A stretch of 39,866 nucleotides of DNA from UMGS1251 sp036666555 (GTDB lineage: Bacteria; Bacillota; Clostridia; Lachnospirales; Lachnospiraceae), in contig JAVWVS010000021.1 of the NCBI GenBank assembly GCA_036666555.1, positions 1 through 39,866 on the forward strand. The letters are read 5' to 3'. The position numbers and the translations under genes are program-made. This document shows, piece by piece, positions 1 to 9,051 of this stretch. Numbering within the stretch: position 1 is the first letter of the stretch; every line of letters begins with the position of its first letter. The notes under the pieces were generated by a model. It ran no database searches. It was given only the letters and a program-made list of their open reading frames with translations, and was not told the origin of the DNA.

Positions 1-30
1 TCTTGCTAAAAGGTGTACTTTTTAGTAAGA
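1..30. repeat. Imperfect hairpin upstream of the recombinase
   Basis: The two arms (bases 1-11 and 20-30) pair over 11 positions with one G-T wobble around an 8-base loop. It lies at the window edge about 45 bases before the recombinase promoter region. It could be the terminator of a gene outside the window or part of a recombinase site; the sequence does not decide. Confidence 0.35.
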
Positions 31-115
31 CCATTTTTGGTATTATTTTCCATCCTTTTATATGGTTATATACGTTATAATCTTTTCATATTGCAACAGA
101 AAAGGAGCTACTTCT

Positions 116-739
116 ATGACAAAAAATACATACGGTTATATGCGGGTCTCTTCCAAAGACCAGCATGAACATAGACAATTAAATGAATTGTTGGATTACG
201 GAATCCCCCGCGAACAAATATACATGGACAAATTAAGCGGGAAAGATTTTAACCGTCCCGCTTATCAACATCTAATCTATCAGATACTGAAACCCCATGA
301 TTTACTTGTTGTGAAAAGTATTGATAGGCTTGGGCGAAATTATAAGGAAATTATCAATGAATGGAAAGTGATTACCAATGAGTTAAATGCTGATATTAAA
401 ATTTTAGATATGCCTCTTCTGGATACTTCTGTACATCGTGACCTCATCGGAACACTCATTAGTGACATTGTATTGCAACTGCTCTCTTTCATTGCCGAAA
501 ATGAAAGAGAGACCATTCGGCAACGTCAAAAAGAAGGAATTGCCGCCGCAAAAAAAAGAGGCGTCAAATTCGGACGCCCCCCAATACCTTACCCTTCTAA
601 TTTTGAAATCATTTACACCCAATGGAGAAATAAAGAAATCACTCCTCAAGAAGCTTTTCAAAAAACGAAATTACCGGATTATTTGTTTTACAAACGTGTG
701 AAACGCTATGAATGGGAAAAAAAACACCATCATCCCTAG
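116..739 (+). CDS. Serine site-specific recombinase (resolvase/invertase family)
   Basis: This 207-residue protein belongs to the small serine recombinases, which cut and rejoin DNA through a 5'-phosphoserine link. The N-terminus reads YGYMRVSSKDQ, so Ser12 is the expected nucleophile. The DRLGR motif supplies the active-site arginines, and a long helix with ENERETIRQRQKEGI leads to the GRPP hinge. A short, divergent helix-turn-helix tail follows. The length fits a resolvase rather than a large serine integrase. The start at 116 has AAAGGAG 8 bases upstream; the in-frame ATG at 62 has no such site. No transposase, inverted repeats or cargo genes are visible, so this is an orphan, possibly left from a mobile element or a DNA inversion system. 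Its TAG stop overlaps the stop of the convergent gene. The family is clear, the target is unknown. Confidence 0.88.
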   Translation: MTKNTYGYMRVSSKDQHEHRQLNELLDYGIPREQIYMDKLSGKDFNRPAYQHLIYQILKPHDLLVVKSIDRLGRNYKEIINEWKVITNELNADIKILDMPLLDTSVHRDLIGTLISDIVLQLLSFIAENERETIRQRQKEGIAAAKKRGVKFGRPPIPYPSNFEIIYTQWRNKEITPQEAFQKTKLPDYLFYKRVKRYEWEKKHHHP

Positions 740-2241
740 TTCGCTTTTAATCGTTTTTCAATGGCATCTACGACGGTCTGCAATACCTTAATTCTGGCAT
801 AATATTTACAATTTCCTTCTACAACGACCCATGGGGCATTCTCTGTTGAAGTTCGAATCAGCATTTCGTTCACTGCTTCTTCATATTGATCCCATTTTTC
901 ACGATTTCTCCAGTCTTCTTCCGTGATTTTCCATTGTTTTTCCGGATCTGCCTGACGTGCCTTAAATCTACGTTCCTGCTCATCTTTATCAATCTGCATC
1001 CAGAATTTCACCACAATGGCGCCTGCATCCGATAGTGCCTTTTCCATACCGTTGATTTCTTTATATGCTCTCTGCCAATCCTTCTTTGTACAAAAACCTT
1101 CGATTCGTTCTACCATAACCCTTCCATACCATGTTCTGTCAAAAATAGAAACATGTCCCGCTTTTGGCATTGCCCGCCAAAAGCGCCATAGATAATGATG
1201 TGTCTTTTCAATATCATTTGGTGCTGCTGTTGGATACACTACATAACCTCTTGGATCCATCTTTTCTGTCAGCCGCTTAATCGCACCACCTTTTCCGCCA
1301 GCATCCCATCCTTCGAAACCCAACACTACCGGAATTCTGCGTCTATATAATTCACTGTGCAGCATTTGCAGTTTCTTTTGCAGTTTCTTTTCTTTCGCTT
1401 TATACTCTTCCTTTGAATAGCACAAAGATAAATCCGCTTTGGAAAGTACTGATTCTTGCAGCTCTTTATTTCCAATCAAATCTGTTGTTTCCTGATGACA
1501 CTGTACTTCCTTTTGTTCTTCCATCCGTTTCAGCTGTTCTACTTTTTCCGATAAGTACTTAATGACCGTTGTATATATTTTCACGGTAGCAAATCGCCTG
1601 TCCATGGCTTCTATAATTGTCCACGGAGCATCCCCAGTATCTGTTTCCCGCAACATCTCTTCGATTATGGATTGATACTCCTTGTAATTTTTATTTCTCC
1701 TTAAATCGCCCTTGCTTACACGCCAAGCCGTTTCTTTCGACGACAGTAATTTTTGAAAACGTTTTTTTTGTTCCTTTTGGTCCACTACGAGAAATAATTT
1801 TAGGAGAACCATCCCTGCATCAGTTAATTGCTTTTCAAAGGAATCAATTGCATCATATGCTATAGGAATGTCTTTTTTCTTGGTCTTTTGGTCAAATCGA
1901 TCAATCAAAACTTTACGATACCAACTCCCATCATAAATTGCAATCCTCCCATTTTCCGGTGTTTTTGTCCAGAATCTCCATAAAAATGGATGCATTTGCT
2001 CTTCGATGGTCTCTTCTTTGATGGCATGTACTTCAAATCCTCGTGGATCCATGCTTTGAATTAATTCACCTATTTGTAACCCTTTTCCAGAGGCACCAAA
2101 TCCTTCAAAAACAATTGCAACGGGAATATTCAAATTTTTGCATTCTCTTTGGAGTTTTCCAAGATGCGCCTCTAAAACGGGCATCTTTTCTTGATATTCA
2201 CTCTTTGTCATCTTTTTTGTTAAATCCAATTTTTCCAGCAT
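736..2241 (-). CDS. pap: Polyphosphate:AMP phosphotransferase (two-domain PPK2)
   Basis: Members of this family move phosphate from polyphosphate to AMP to give ADP. The 501-residue protein carries two PPK2 domains in tandem. The C-terminal domain has an intact Walker A motif (EGWDAGGKGG, residues 309-318) and a full DRTWYGRV lid motif. The N-terminal domain has EGFGASGKG (46-54), lacking the usual Asp, and DGSWYRKV, lacking the usual Arg. This matches the known pattern in which only the second domain is catalytic. The ATG at 2241 is chosen because AAAGGAG lies 5-6 bases upstream; an upstream TTG in frame overlaps that site. The last codons run tail to tail into the recombinase, the two stop codons sharing a CTAG. 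It appears monocistronic. The substrate is inferred from the family; other nucleotides are possible. Confidence 0.9.
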   Translation of the reverse strand: MLEKLDLTKKMTKSEYQEKMPVLEAHLGKLQRECKNLNIPVAIVFEGFGASGKGLQIGELIQSMDPRGFEVHAIKEETIEEQMHPFLWRFWTKTPENGRIAIYDGSWYRKVLIDRFDQKTKKKDIPIAYDAIDSFEKQLTDAGMVLLKLFLVVDQKEQKKRFQKLLSSKETAWRVSKGDLRRNKNYKEYQSIIEEMLRETDTGDAPWTIIEAMDRRFATVKIYTTVIKYLSEKVEQLKRMEEQKEVQCHQETTDLIGNKELQESVLSKADLSLCYSKEEYKAKEKKLQKKLQMLHSELYRRRIPVVLGFEGWDAGGKGGAIKRLTEKMDPRGYVVYPTAAPNDIEKTHHYLWRFWRAMPKAGHVSIFDRTWYGRVMVERIEGFCTKKDWQRAYKEINGMEKALSDAGAIVVKFWMQIDKDEQERRFKARQADPEKQWKITEEDWRNREKWDQYEEAVNEMLIRTSTENAPWVVVEGNCKYYARIKVLQTVVDAIEKRLKAN

Positions 2242-2375
2242 AAATTCTCCTTTCAACTGTGCATTCCTTCTTTTTTATTTCCAATTACAATAAGTATAAC
2301 ACTTTTTATTAGAAAAATATGCTAACTATTTTATTTAAAATCCCCTTTTTGTCCCCTTTTTTTAAATGTCAGCAT

Positions 2376-2421
2376 AAAAAAATAGCACAAACCCAGTAAA
2401 TACGCTGGTTTGTGCTATTTT
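2376..2421 (-). terminator. Intrinsic terminator after tRNA-Leu
   Basis: On the minus strand AAATAGCACAAAC pairs with GTTTGTGCTATTT through a stem of about 17 bp with one bulge, followed by seven T. It lies 7 bases beyond the tRNA. Confidence 0.85.
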
Positions 2422-2427
2422 GTTAAA

Positions 2428-2512
2428 TGCGGAAGAAGGGACTTGAACCCTCACGAGCGCATTGCTCACAAGATCCTTAGTCTTGCTCGTCTGCCAGTTC
2501 CGACACTTCCGC
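2428..2512 (-). tRNA. tRNA-Leu (AAG)
   Basis: The sequence folds into an 85-base class II tRNA. The acceptor stem is GCGGAAG/CTTCCGC with A as discriminator, as leucine tRNAs require. The anticodon stem CAAGA/TCTTG closes the loop CTAAGGA, giving anticodon AAG. A long variable arm (GTGAGCAATGCGCTCGT) and a T arm with GGTTCAAGTCC are present. CCA is not encoded and must be added after transcription. The promoter is at 2546-2574. Confidence 0.96.
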
Positions 2513-2545
2513 ATTGGGCACTCAGTAATGACTGCCACGATAATT

Positions 2546-2574
2546 ATTCTACTGTTTTCCTGAGGAAATGTCAA
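2546..2574 (-). promoter_or_regulatory. Promoter of tRNA-Leu
   Basis: TTGACA (2574-2569), a 17-base spacer and TAGAAT (2551-2546) lie about 35 bases before the tRNA. This is a near-consensus vegetative promoter. Confidence 0.8.
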
Positions 2575-2585
2575 GAATTATTTCA

Positions 2586-2610
2586 ACTTTTCCTCATCAC
2601 TTTTCCTCAT
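2586..2610. repeat. Two tandem copies of a 12-base repeat
   Basis: ACTTTTCCTCAT occurs at 2586-2597 and again at 2599-2610, a 13-base period. It sits directly after the stop codon of the second hybrid kinase. No function is evident. Confidence 0.6.
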
Positions 2611-5600
2611 TTATGAGAGGAACTCCTCCAGCGTATCATACAGTTGCTTTGGCTCAATAGGTTTGGCAAGATGGCCATTCATACCTATCGCAATACTCTT
2701 TTGAATATCTTCTGCAAATGCATTTGCAGTCATTGCAATAATCGGAATGCTCTTTGCCTGAGGATGCTTGCATTTGCGAATGGCCTGGGTCGCTTTATAT
2801 CCGTTCATTACCGGCATTTGAATATCCATTAAAATAGCATCAAATGCACCCGGTCTACTTTGCAAAAATGTTTCATATCCCATCTGCCCATCGTTGGCTA
2901 CTGTCACAACTACTCCCGATTTTTCCAAGATTCTCGTTGCCACTAATTGATTGGTCGGATGATCTTCACAAAGTAGCACACGAGCACCTGCTAAATGATA
3001 TGTATGCGCAGAATCTATTTTTATTTCCCTTTCCGGTATGATATCTTCCGCCAAACGAAGCGGTAGTTCAATTGCAAAAGTAGTACCCTTCTTAAGTATG
3101 CTGTGTACCGAGATGGTTCCGCCCATATAATCTACAATACTCTTTACAATGGCAAGACCCAACCCTGTTCCTTCTATTTGTGAAACCGTAGAGTTTTGCA
3201 CCCGATAGAACGGTTCGAAAATATGTTCCTGCTGTTCTGGGCTCATACCAATTCCAGTATCCGAAATTTCAAAACGGTAGAGACTGATATGTTTGTGCTC
3301 TATCCCGGTCTCCGAAAGATGGTAGGTAATCGTTCCTCCTTCTGGTGTGAATTTCAGTGCATTCGCCAATATATTGTCAATCACCCTATGGATACGCACG
3401 ATATCACCACTGCAAGTATCGTGACAAATATCCACGGTCAAATCAACTGTCTGGTGTTTTTTGCTTGCTAATGCACGTGCTCTTCCCACTGCAAGCTGCA
3501 ATTGCTCTGAGAAAGAAAAAGATTCACAAGTCAGCACCATTTTTCCGCTTTCGATGCGGTTCATATCCAAAATATCCGTAATCATGGACAGCAAAAGTGC
3601 GGAGGACTGCTCTATGACCTGCAGGCTTTCATGTACCTGTTTAGGATTGTCCTCCTCTGCAATTGCCAACTTGCACATGCCAACAATAGCATTCATTGGT
3701 GTTCGGATATCGTGGCTCATGGAAGAAAGAAATTTTGATTTAGAACTGTTTGCCTGTTGAGCAATTGCCAGTGATTCGGACAAAGCTATTTTCTGCTTTT
3801 CCTGCTGGGCCAGCATGTCTGTAACATCTGCACGGCTGAATACTACGATACCTGCCCCTCTGTCATGCATGGAAAATCTAGTTTGCTTGGTACGTATTTC
3901 ACCATTTGAATCCCGTAGATGATAGGTGAATTCATAACTGTCTTTGTCCTGCAGTTTCTTTGCCACATTAGCAATCGCCATATTTTCTGCATACCATAGT
4001 CTATCTTCTTGTGCAATATAGCACTCCATGGTATGTGCAATTGTGTCTGTATACGTATAAGAAATTCCGTACTGATAATCCTTAAGCTTTGCCTGTTGAT
4101 TTTCACTGTTATAAAACACGGTGGTGTTGGAGTATAAATTCAGATGGGCTACAAAATCATACTCAAACTGAATTACCACATCCAGAACCTGCTCTTGCAT
4201 CTTGTTAGCAGAGACATCAGTCACCGTCAAGAACCCAATCAGTTCCCCCGTTTCCGGTTGCAATGCTGCATCCACATGGGTGGAAATCCAGTGAATCCCA
4301 TCCTCATGACCAAGGTTGATGGCGCACTCATAATCATGTCTCGCGATCCCCAGCTCAAAACTATTCCTCATATTTTCATTCCCGAAGGTTTTACAAAATA
4401 TTTGTTGCTGTTCCTCATTGGGAATAAGAGACCCTATGCCACGGAAAAACTCCTCTCTTACCATCCCAAAACGATGCTCTACATCCAAGCCGGTTTTATC
4501 CTCCACCTCCAGGATTACGTTGCGCGTGACATTACAGTGTCCAGCTAAAATAACATTTTCTCCCAATGTGCGATAACGATATTTGATGGCATTTTCATAT
4601 TTTTGCTTCACTTCCATTTGGTCACTTACATCTACCGCACTGCCCAAAGCATAAATCGGTGTCCCGTTTCGATTCGGCAAAATAGTATAAGTACAACGTT
4701 TCCAAACGTAGTCTTGTATACGAACATCCCATAAACGCACTGTAATAGCTACCTGGGTTTCACCCTGATACAGCTTTCTGTAAAATTCTCGGAAGTGTTC
4801 TACATCCTCTGGATGGCACTGTTTTCCATTAATCAAGCTGTCCGGAACGTTATCAATTTCCGTGCCATGGACTCCGTATACTTCTTCTGTATTGTGATTT
4901 TGAATAATGGTATGACGAGACATGTCATACATCCATGTATCGATTTGATTTTGCTCCAAAACAGTAATAAATTGATTTTCCAATGTCTTGTAATCATCAA
5001 TGCTCTCTGCTGTTGCAACTGCCCAAAACGGATGATTTTTTTCATCAAAAAGCGTGGTGAAACGAACTCGTTTCCACACCAAATTCCCCTTTGCATCAAT
5101 GGTTTTAATATCCGACATGGCAGAGGGTTCTCCATTTTGAACTGCTTGTATCAAACTGTCATAACGATCAATACTATCCGGATGAATAGCACCGGTTTCA
5201 TATAATCCCATGGGATAATTTTCGATAATTTCATTCAGAGTATATTCCGTAGTTGAAATGGCATTCAAATAGGCACGGGAGTTTGCAATATCGTATTCCC
5301 AATAGGCAAGACCTGCGTGTTCAATAGCAGCTGCTAATTTTTTCTGAGTCTTAATAAGTTCAAAATGAGATTGTTTCCCTTCGGAGATATCTGCAAGATA
5401 GAGAACATAGGCTGGAATATCATGCCACACGATGGCATAGGAGGAAACAGCATAATACCGGGACAAAAAGTCCAAATAAATTTCTCTTGACTCATTTGCA
5501 TTCGTCGGTGGATAAGCAAAACAGTCCTTGCAAGGCTGATCATAATGTCTCAAAGCGCAATAACATTTCTGCCCTACATAATCATGGATTCCTACCGTTG

Positions 5601-5730
5601 CCAGAATTTTGTCCATGGCGTCATTGGCATACAGTAATTTATGGGAGTCCTGTGCAACCACATAAACCCCGTCTGTAGACCGTCGCACAATCTCATAATA
5701 GAGTTTGGCTTCATCATTGATTGGTCTCAC
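2611..5730 (-). CDS. Five-PAS hybrid histidine kinase with receiver domain
   Basis: This 1039-residue kinase has no visible membrane segment or signal peptide, so it should sense in the cytoplasm. About five PAS-like sensor modules fill residues 1-640. The dimerisation domain has the H box SMSHDIRTPMNAI with phospho-acceptor His673. An HATPase domain follows (ISDTGIGM, GTGLGLAI), then a receiver domain with ILMDIQMPVMNG, acceptor Asp969, and the conserved AKP lysine. There is no HPt or output domain, so the phosphate must go to a separate partner. PAS1 carries an unusual CYC...PCKDC cysteine set. The start is GTG at 5730, overlapping the end of the upstream kinase by 17 bases with only a weak ribosome site, which suggests translational coupling. 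It shares its architecture with that neighbour, probably by old duplication. Signal and target are unknown. Confidence 0.9.
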   Translation of the reverse strand: MRPINDEAKLYYEIVRRSTDGVYVVAQDSHKLLYANDAMDKILATVGIHDYVGQKCYCALRHYDQPCKDCFAYPPTNANESREIYLDFLSRYYAVSSYAIVWHDIPAYVLYLADISEGKQSHFELIKTQKKLAAAIEHAGLAYWEYDIANSRAYLNAISTTEYTLNEIIENYPMGLYETGAIHPDSIDRYDSLIQAVQNGEPSAMSDIKTIDAKGNLVWKRVRFTTLFDEKNHPFWAVATAESIDDYKTLENQFITVLEQNQIDTWMYDMSRHTIIQNHNTEEVYGVHGTEIDNVPDSLINGKQCHPEDVEHFREFYRKLYQGETQVAITVRLWDVRIQDYVWKRCTYTILPNRNGTPIYALGSAVDVSDQMEVKQKYENAIKYRYRTLGENVILAGHCNVTRNVILEVEDKTGLDVEHRFGMVREEFFRGIGSLIPNEEQQQIFCKTFGNENMRNSFELGIARHDYECAINLGHEDGIHWISTHVDAALQPETGELIGFLTVTDVSANKMQEQVLDVVIQFEYDFVAHLNLYSNTTVFYNSENQQAKLKDYQYGISYTYTDTIAHTMECYIAQEDRLWYAENMAIANVAKKLQDKDSYEFTYHLRDSNGEIRTKQTRFSMHDRGAGIVVFSRADVTDMLAQQEKQKIALSESLAIAQQANSSKSKFLSSMSHDIRTPMNAIVGMCKLAIAEEDNPKQVHESLQVIEQSSALLLSMITDILDMNRIESGKMVLTCESFSFSEQLQLAVGRARALASKKHQTVDLTVDICHDTCSGDIVRIHRVIDNILANALKFTPEGGTITYHLSETGIEHKHISLYRFEISDTGIGMSPEQQEHIFEPFYRVQNSTVSQIEGTGLGLAIVKSIVDYMGGTISVHSILKKGTTFAIELPLRLAEDIIPEREIKIDSAHTYHLAGARVLLCEDHPTNQLVATRILEKSGVVVTVANDGQMGYETFLQSRPGAFDAILMDIQMPVMNGYKATQAIRKCKHPQAKSIPIIAMTANAFAEDIQKSIAIGMNGHLAKPIEPKQLYDTLEEFLS

Positions 5731-8700
5731 CTACTTTCTCACTGCTTTTTGACAGGACTTCCTGTAGCGTTTGGTAGAGGAGCTTTGCATCAATAGGTTT
5801 GGCGAGATGAGCATTCATTCCGGCGTTTTTTGATTTCAGTACATCCTCATCAAAGGCATTGGCGGACATGGCAATAATAGGCACGACCTTCGCCCACGGA
5901 CTATCCAGATTACGGATGGCCTCGGTACATTCTATTCCGTCCATCACCGGCATCCGAATATCCATCAAAATGGCATCATAAGTATGTGGCTTCGCTTCGG
6001 CACACATATCCAGACCTATTTTTCCATTTTCTGCCACTTCTACCGTAGCATTTTTAAACTCCAAAAGCTTTCTAGCTACCATTACATTGAGCTGGTGATC
6101 TTCTACCAGTAAAATGTTCTTACCGCTGAAATCATATCTATCATTACTTTTCAAAGCAGATATTTTTCTATCTATCACTCGGTTATCATCCGGAATTCCA
6201 AAAGGAATTTGTACCCGAAAGGTCGTTCCCTCTCCCAGCACACTTTCCACTAAAATTTCACCTCCCATAAGCTCTGCAAGGTTTTTTGAAATAGCCAGAC
6301 CCAGACCACTGCCACCATAATCTGAATGAGTTCCACTATGTTCCTGGGAAAAAGGTTTGAACATATCCTGCAAAAATGCTTTGCTAATGCCAATACCGGT
6401 GTCAGTGATTGTGAAACAAATATGTGCTGTTTTTTCCTCTACACACATTTGATCTATATCCAGATGGACCGTTCCTCCCCTTGGAGTAAATTTAACAGCA
6501 TTGGTTAAGATATTAATAAGTATTTGCTGCAACCGAACCCCATCACCCATATAACTGTTCTTACATCCCTCAAACTGGGTAACCATATACCTCACGCCTT
6601 TTTGCTCTGCCTGCGTCTTGATAATGGTACTGATTGCATCCAAGAAAGGTTGACAAGCAATCACTTCCGTTTTTAGCGTCACCTTTCCACTTTCTATTTT
6701 AGACATATCCAAAATATCATTCAGCAATTGTAATAAATAATGGGAGGCATATTGAGATTTTTCAATGCAATCACCTATAAAGTCGGGGTCATTCAGGCGC
6801 TGAGCCACCAGCTGATCCATTCCCATAATAGCATTCATAGGCGTTCTAAGTTCATGGCTAATGCGAGAAAGGAATTCCGATTTTGCAGCATTGGCATGCT
6901 CTGCCATTTTGACCGCCGCAACCAATTCCTGGTTTTTCTTTTCCTGTTCTTCTACCGCCGCAGTAATATCTACTCTTGTCATCAGAACACTTTTTAACTC
7001 CTGATCGATATAGCTGAACCGCAGCTGCTTATTGCAAATTCTTCCATCCGGAGTTGACATTCCATAAAAGATACTATACGTACTCTGTTTTTCTAGTTGT
7101 GCAAGAACATTTTCAAGTGTAATTTCTTCCAATACACGTTCCACATCCCAAGAGCAGATTTGACGTCGCACATAGTATATGGTGTCTTCTTCAAAACAAT
7201 TGCTCTCTTTTAGATACTCATTGGTGGCATCATTTTCACTGTAGCGAATCGCCGTATTTCGCAAGGCATCTACTACCACTAAAAATTCATAATCTGTTTT
7301 TGCAATGGTATTCATAATATTCTGCATCGTCCGTTCCTTGCTTATATCCGTGGAATACAGAAATGCAACAATGTTTTGATCTTCCGGACGTTTCATCATG
7401 TGGGCAGTCACAACTGTCCAATATCTGCGTCCATTAATTGTTCTCGTCAATTCCATTGACAAAGTAGTTTCTCCATTTAAAAAATGCCACAGCAATGCAT
7501 CACGGCTAAAAATAGTTTGAAATTGTTCTTTTAATTCTTCGCCCACAATCTCTGTAGCTACATAGTCAAAATACACTTGTACTGATTTGGTGATTTCCAT
7601 CTGTGCCATCACTTCTGGAATTATACTCTTGTAGTCCAGAATCGTATCTTTTGTCAAATTGACATTGATGGATGCCATGGTTGCTTTTTGCATGGCTTCC
7701 CGATAGGAACGCTCGTCATGATATCGCTTTTGTGCTTCCTTTTCTTTGGTAATGTCACGTCCAACGCAATAAGCTTTCATGGGGCGTCCATTCTCATCAA
7801 AAGCATTGGTATAAATCACTCGTTCACACCAGAAGTCGTCAGTTGGATTTTGTCGGATCCAAAGATCTGCAGTGACCTCTTTCGCGCCATTTTTGAGTTT
7901 TGCAATCATATCGAACAATAAGGGGGCACAGTCCTCTCGAATATGTCCTCCTGTGATAACAGTTTTTGTATAATCCTTCACCACATGATCCTGTGGATTT
8001 ACTTTGGGGGATTTAGAAAAAATAATCATGGTATCGGTAGCGTAATCATACTCCCAAATATTAATATTCGCAGAACGAGCCGCCGCCGCATACCGAAATT
8101 CACTTTCGCGAAGTGCCTGCTCCGCCTGTAGCTGCTCATGAACATCGGTGAACACCGTGTACAGTACCGGTATCCCATTCGGTCCTTCCATCACTTCCCC
8201 AGAGACCCGCATCCAGTGATAGCTTCCATCCTTTTGTAGCACACGGTGCGTATATTCAAATTGATGTTTTTTCTCCCAGGCCGCTTGAACCGCATCGATT
8301 AGACCTTGCCGGTCATCAGGATGAAATATGTCCAAGGTAGAATTGGCAGTTACTTCCAGATATTCTTCTTTGGTCATTCCACAAATCTCATAGACACGAT
8401 TACTCATAAAAATAGGGGAAAAGGTTTCGTTCAATTGATACATACCCACACCACCAGGAATGGAATTAACCAAAGTTTCATACCGTTCTGCCCCTGTACG
8501 CATGAGGTTTTCCATCTTTTTTTGTTCTGTAATATCCGTATAGTAGGCGAAAATCACTTCCATACCATCTTCATCCAGTGTATGTCTGGAATTCTGATTT
8601 ATCCAAATGAGACTTCCATCCTTTTTGACTGCACGATAGGAAATCTCAAAAGGCTCAAAGATTCCGATACGGGTAGGCGCAATCTCTTTCAGCCGTTCCA

Positions 8701-8899
8701 AATCCTCCGAATAAATACAGTTCCATGCAGAACGCTGATAGATGTTAAGAAAATCCTCCATATTATCAAAACCCAACATATTTGTAAACATTGCATTTGC
8801 AAAAAGGATTTCAAGCTCTGGCGTCTCCGCAATCATTGCAAACCCAATGGGGAGCGCAAGCTTCCTTATATCCTCTTTTAATTTCGCTAACTTCTTCAT
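5714..8899 (-). CDS. Five-PAS hybrid histidine kinase with receiver domain
   Basis: This 1061-residue soluble hybrid kinase is the first gene of a two-kinase operon. PAS modules occupy roughly residues 5-650; several end in the DIT/DV linker typical of PAC segments (YYTDITEQKK, VFTDVHEQ, VGRDITKEKE). The H box RISHELRTPMNAI gives phospho-acceptor His682. ATP-binding motifs are ITDTGIGIS and GSGLGLAI. The receiver has ILMDIRMPVMDG with Asp980 and an AKP lysine. No HPt, output domain or membrane helix is visible. The ATG at 8899 has GGAGG 6 bases upstream; an in-frame ATG at 8926 also follows GGAG but with only 3 bases of spacing, so it is less likely. A consensus promoter overlapped by a long inverted repeat lies upstream. 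No response regulator gene is nearby. Confidence 0.9.
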   Translation of the reverse strand: MKKLAKLKEDIRKLALPIGFAMIAETPELEILFANAMFTNMLGFDNMEDFLNIYQRSAWNCIYSEDLERLKEIAPTRIGIFEPFEISYRAVKKDGSLIWINQNSRHTLDEDGMEVIFAYYTDITEQKKMENLMRTGAERYETLVNSIPGGVGMYQLNETFSPIFMSNRVYEICGMTKEEYLEVTANSTLDIFHPDDRQGLIDAVQAAWEKKHQFEYTHRVLQKDGSYHWMRVSGEVMEGPNGIPVLYTVFTDVHEQLQAEQALRESEFRYAAAARSANINIWEYDYATDTMIIFSKSPKVNPQDHVVKDYTKTVITGGHIREDCAPLLFDMIAKLKNGAKEVTADLWIRQNPTDDFWCERVIYTNAFDENGRPMKAYCVGRDITKEKEAQKRYHDERSYREAMQKATMASINVNLTKDTILDYKSIIPEVMAQMEITKSVQVYFDYVATEIVGEELKEQFQTIFSRDALLWHFLNGETTLSMELTRTINGRRYWTVVTAHMMKRPEDQNIVAFLYSTDISKERTMQNIMNTIAKTDYEFLVVVDALRNTAIRYSENDATNEYLKESNCFEEDTIYYVRRQICSWDVERVLEEITLENVLAQLEKQSTYSIFYGMSTPDGRICNKQLRFSYIDQELKSVLMTRVDITAAVEEQEKKNQELVAAVKMAEHANAAKSEFLSRISHELRTPMNAIMGMDQLVAQRLNDPDFIGDCIEKSQYASHYLLQLLNDILDMSKIESGKVTLKTEVIACQPFLDAISTIIKTQAEQKGVRYMVTQFEGCKNSYMGDGVRLQQILINILTNAVKFTPRGGTVHLDIDQMCVEEKTAHICFTITDTGIGISKAFLQDMFKPFSQEHSGTHSDYGGSGLGLAISKNLAELMGGEILVESVLGEGTTFRVQIPFGIPDDNRVIDRKISALKSNDRYDFSGKNILLVEDHQLNVMVARKLLEFKNATVEVAENGKIGLDMCAEAKPHTYDAILMDIRMPVMDGIECTEAIRNLDSPWAKVVPIIAMSANAFDEDVLKSKNAGMNAHLAKPIDAKLLYQTLQEVLSKSSEKVGETNQ

Positions 8900-8960
8900 C
8901 CTATACCTCCCTGGAGTTGAACCCATATTCTCCTTTTTTTGACAGGACTTCTATTCCTTG

Positions 8961-8989
8961 ATTATAAGCATTGAAATGAGTAATGTCAA
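8961..8989 (-). promoter_or_regulatory. Promoter of the hybrid-kinase operon
   Basis: TTGACA (8989-8984), a 17-base spacer and TATAAT (8966-8961) match the vegetative consensus fully. A 29-bp inverted repeat (8966-8994) covers the -35 box and touches the -10 box. Confidence 0.85.
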
Positions 8990-8994
8990 TGCTT
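8966..8994. promoter_or_regulatory. Perfect inverted repeat, candidate operator
   Basis: Arms AAGCATTGA (8966-8974) and TCAATGCTT (8986-8994) are exact reverse complements separated by 11 bases. The repeat lies over the core promoter of the two kinases, where a bound repressor would block polymerase. The binding protein is unknown. Confidence 0.55.
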
Positions 8995-9005
8995 CCTATA
9001 ATCAC

Positions 9006-9044
9006 AAAAAAGCCCCAACCCCTCATAAATGAGAAATCGGAACT
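9006..9044 (-). terminator. Intrinsic terminator after tRNA-Pro
   Basis: On the minus strand the 3' arm ending in GGGGTTGGGGCT can pair with the 5' arm starting AGTTCCGATTTC. All of about 15 positions pair, roughly half of them as G-U wobbles, and six T follow. It isolates the tRNA from the kinase operon. Confidence 0.65.
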
Positions 9045-9051
9045 TTTAAAG

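Noticed and set aside
2362..2574. Open frame across tRNA-Leu on the minus strand
   Set aside because: It reads through the tRNA and its terminator and has no ribosome site.
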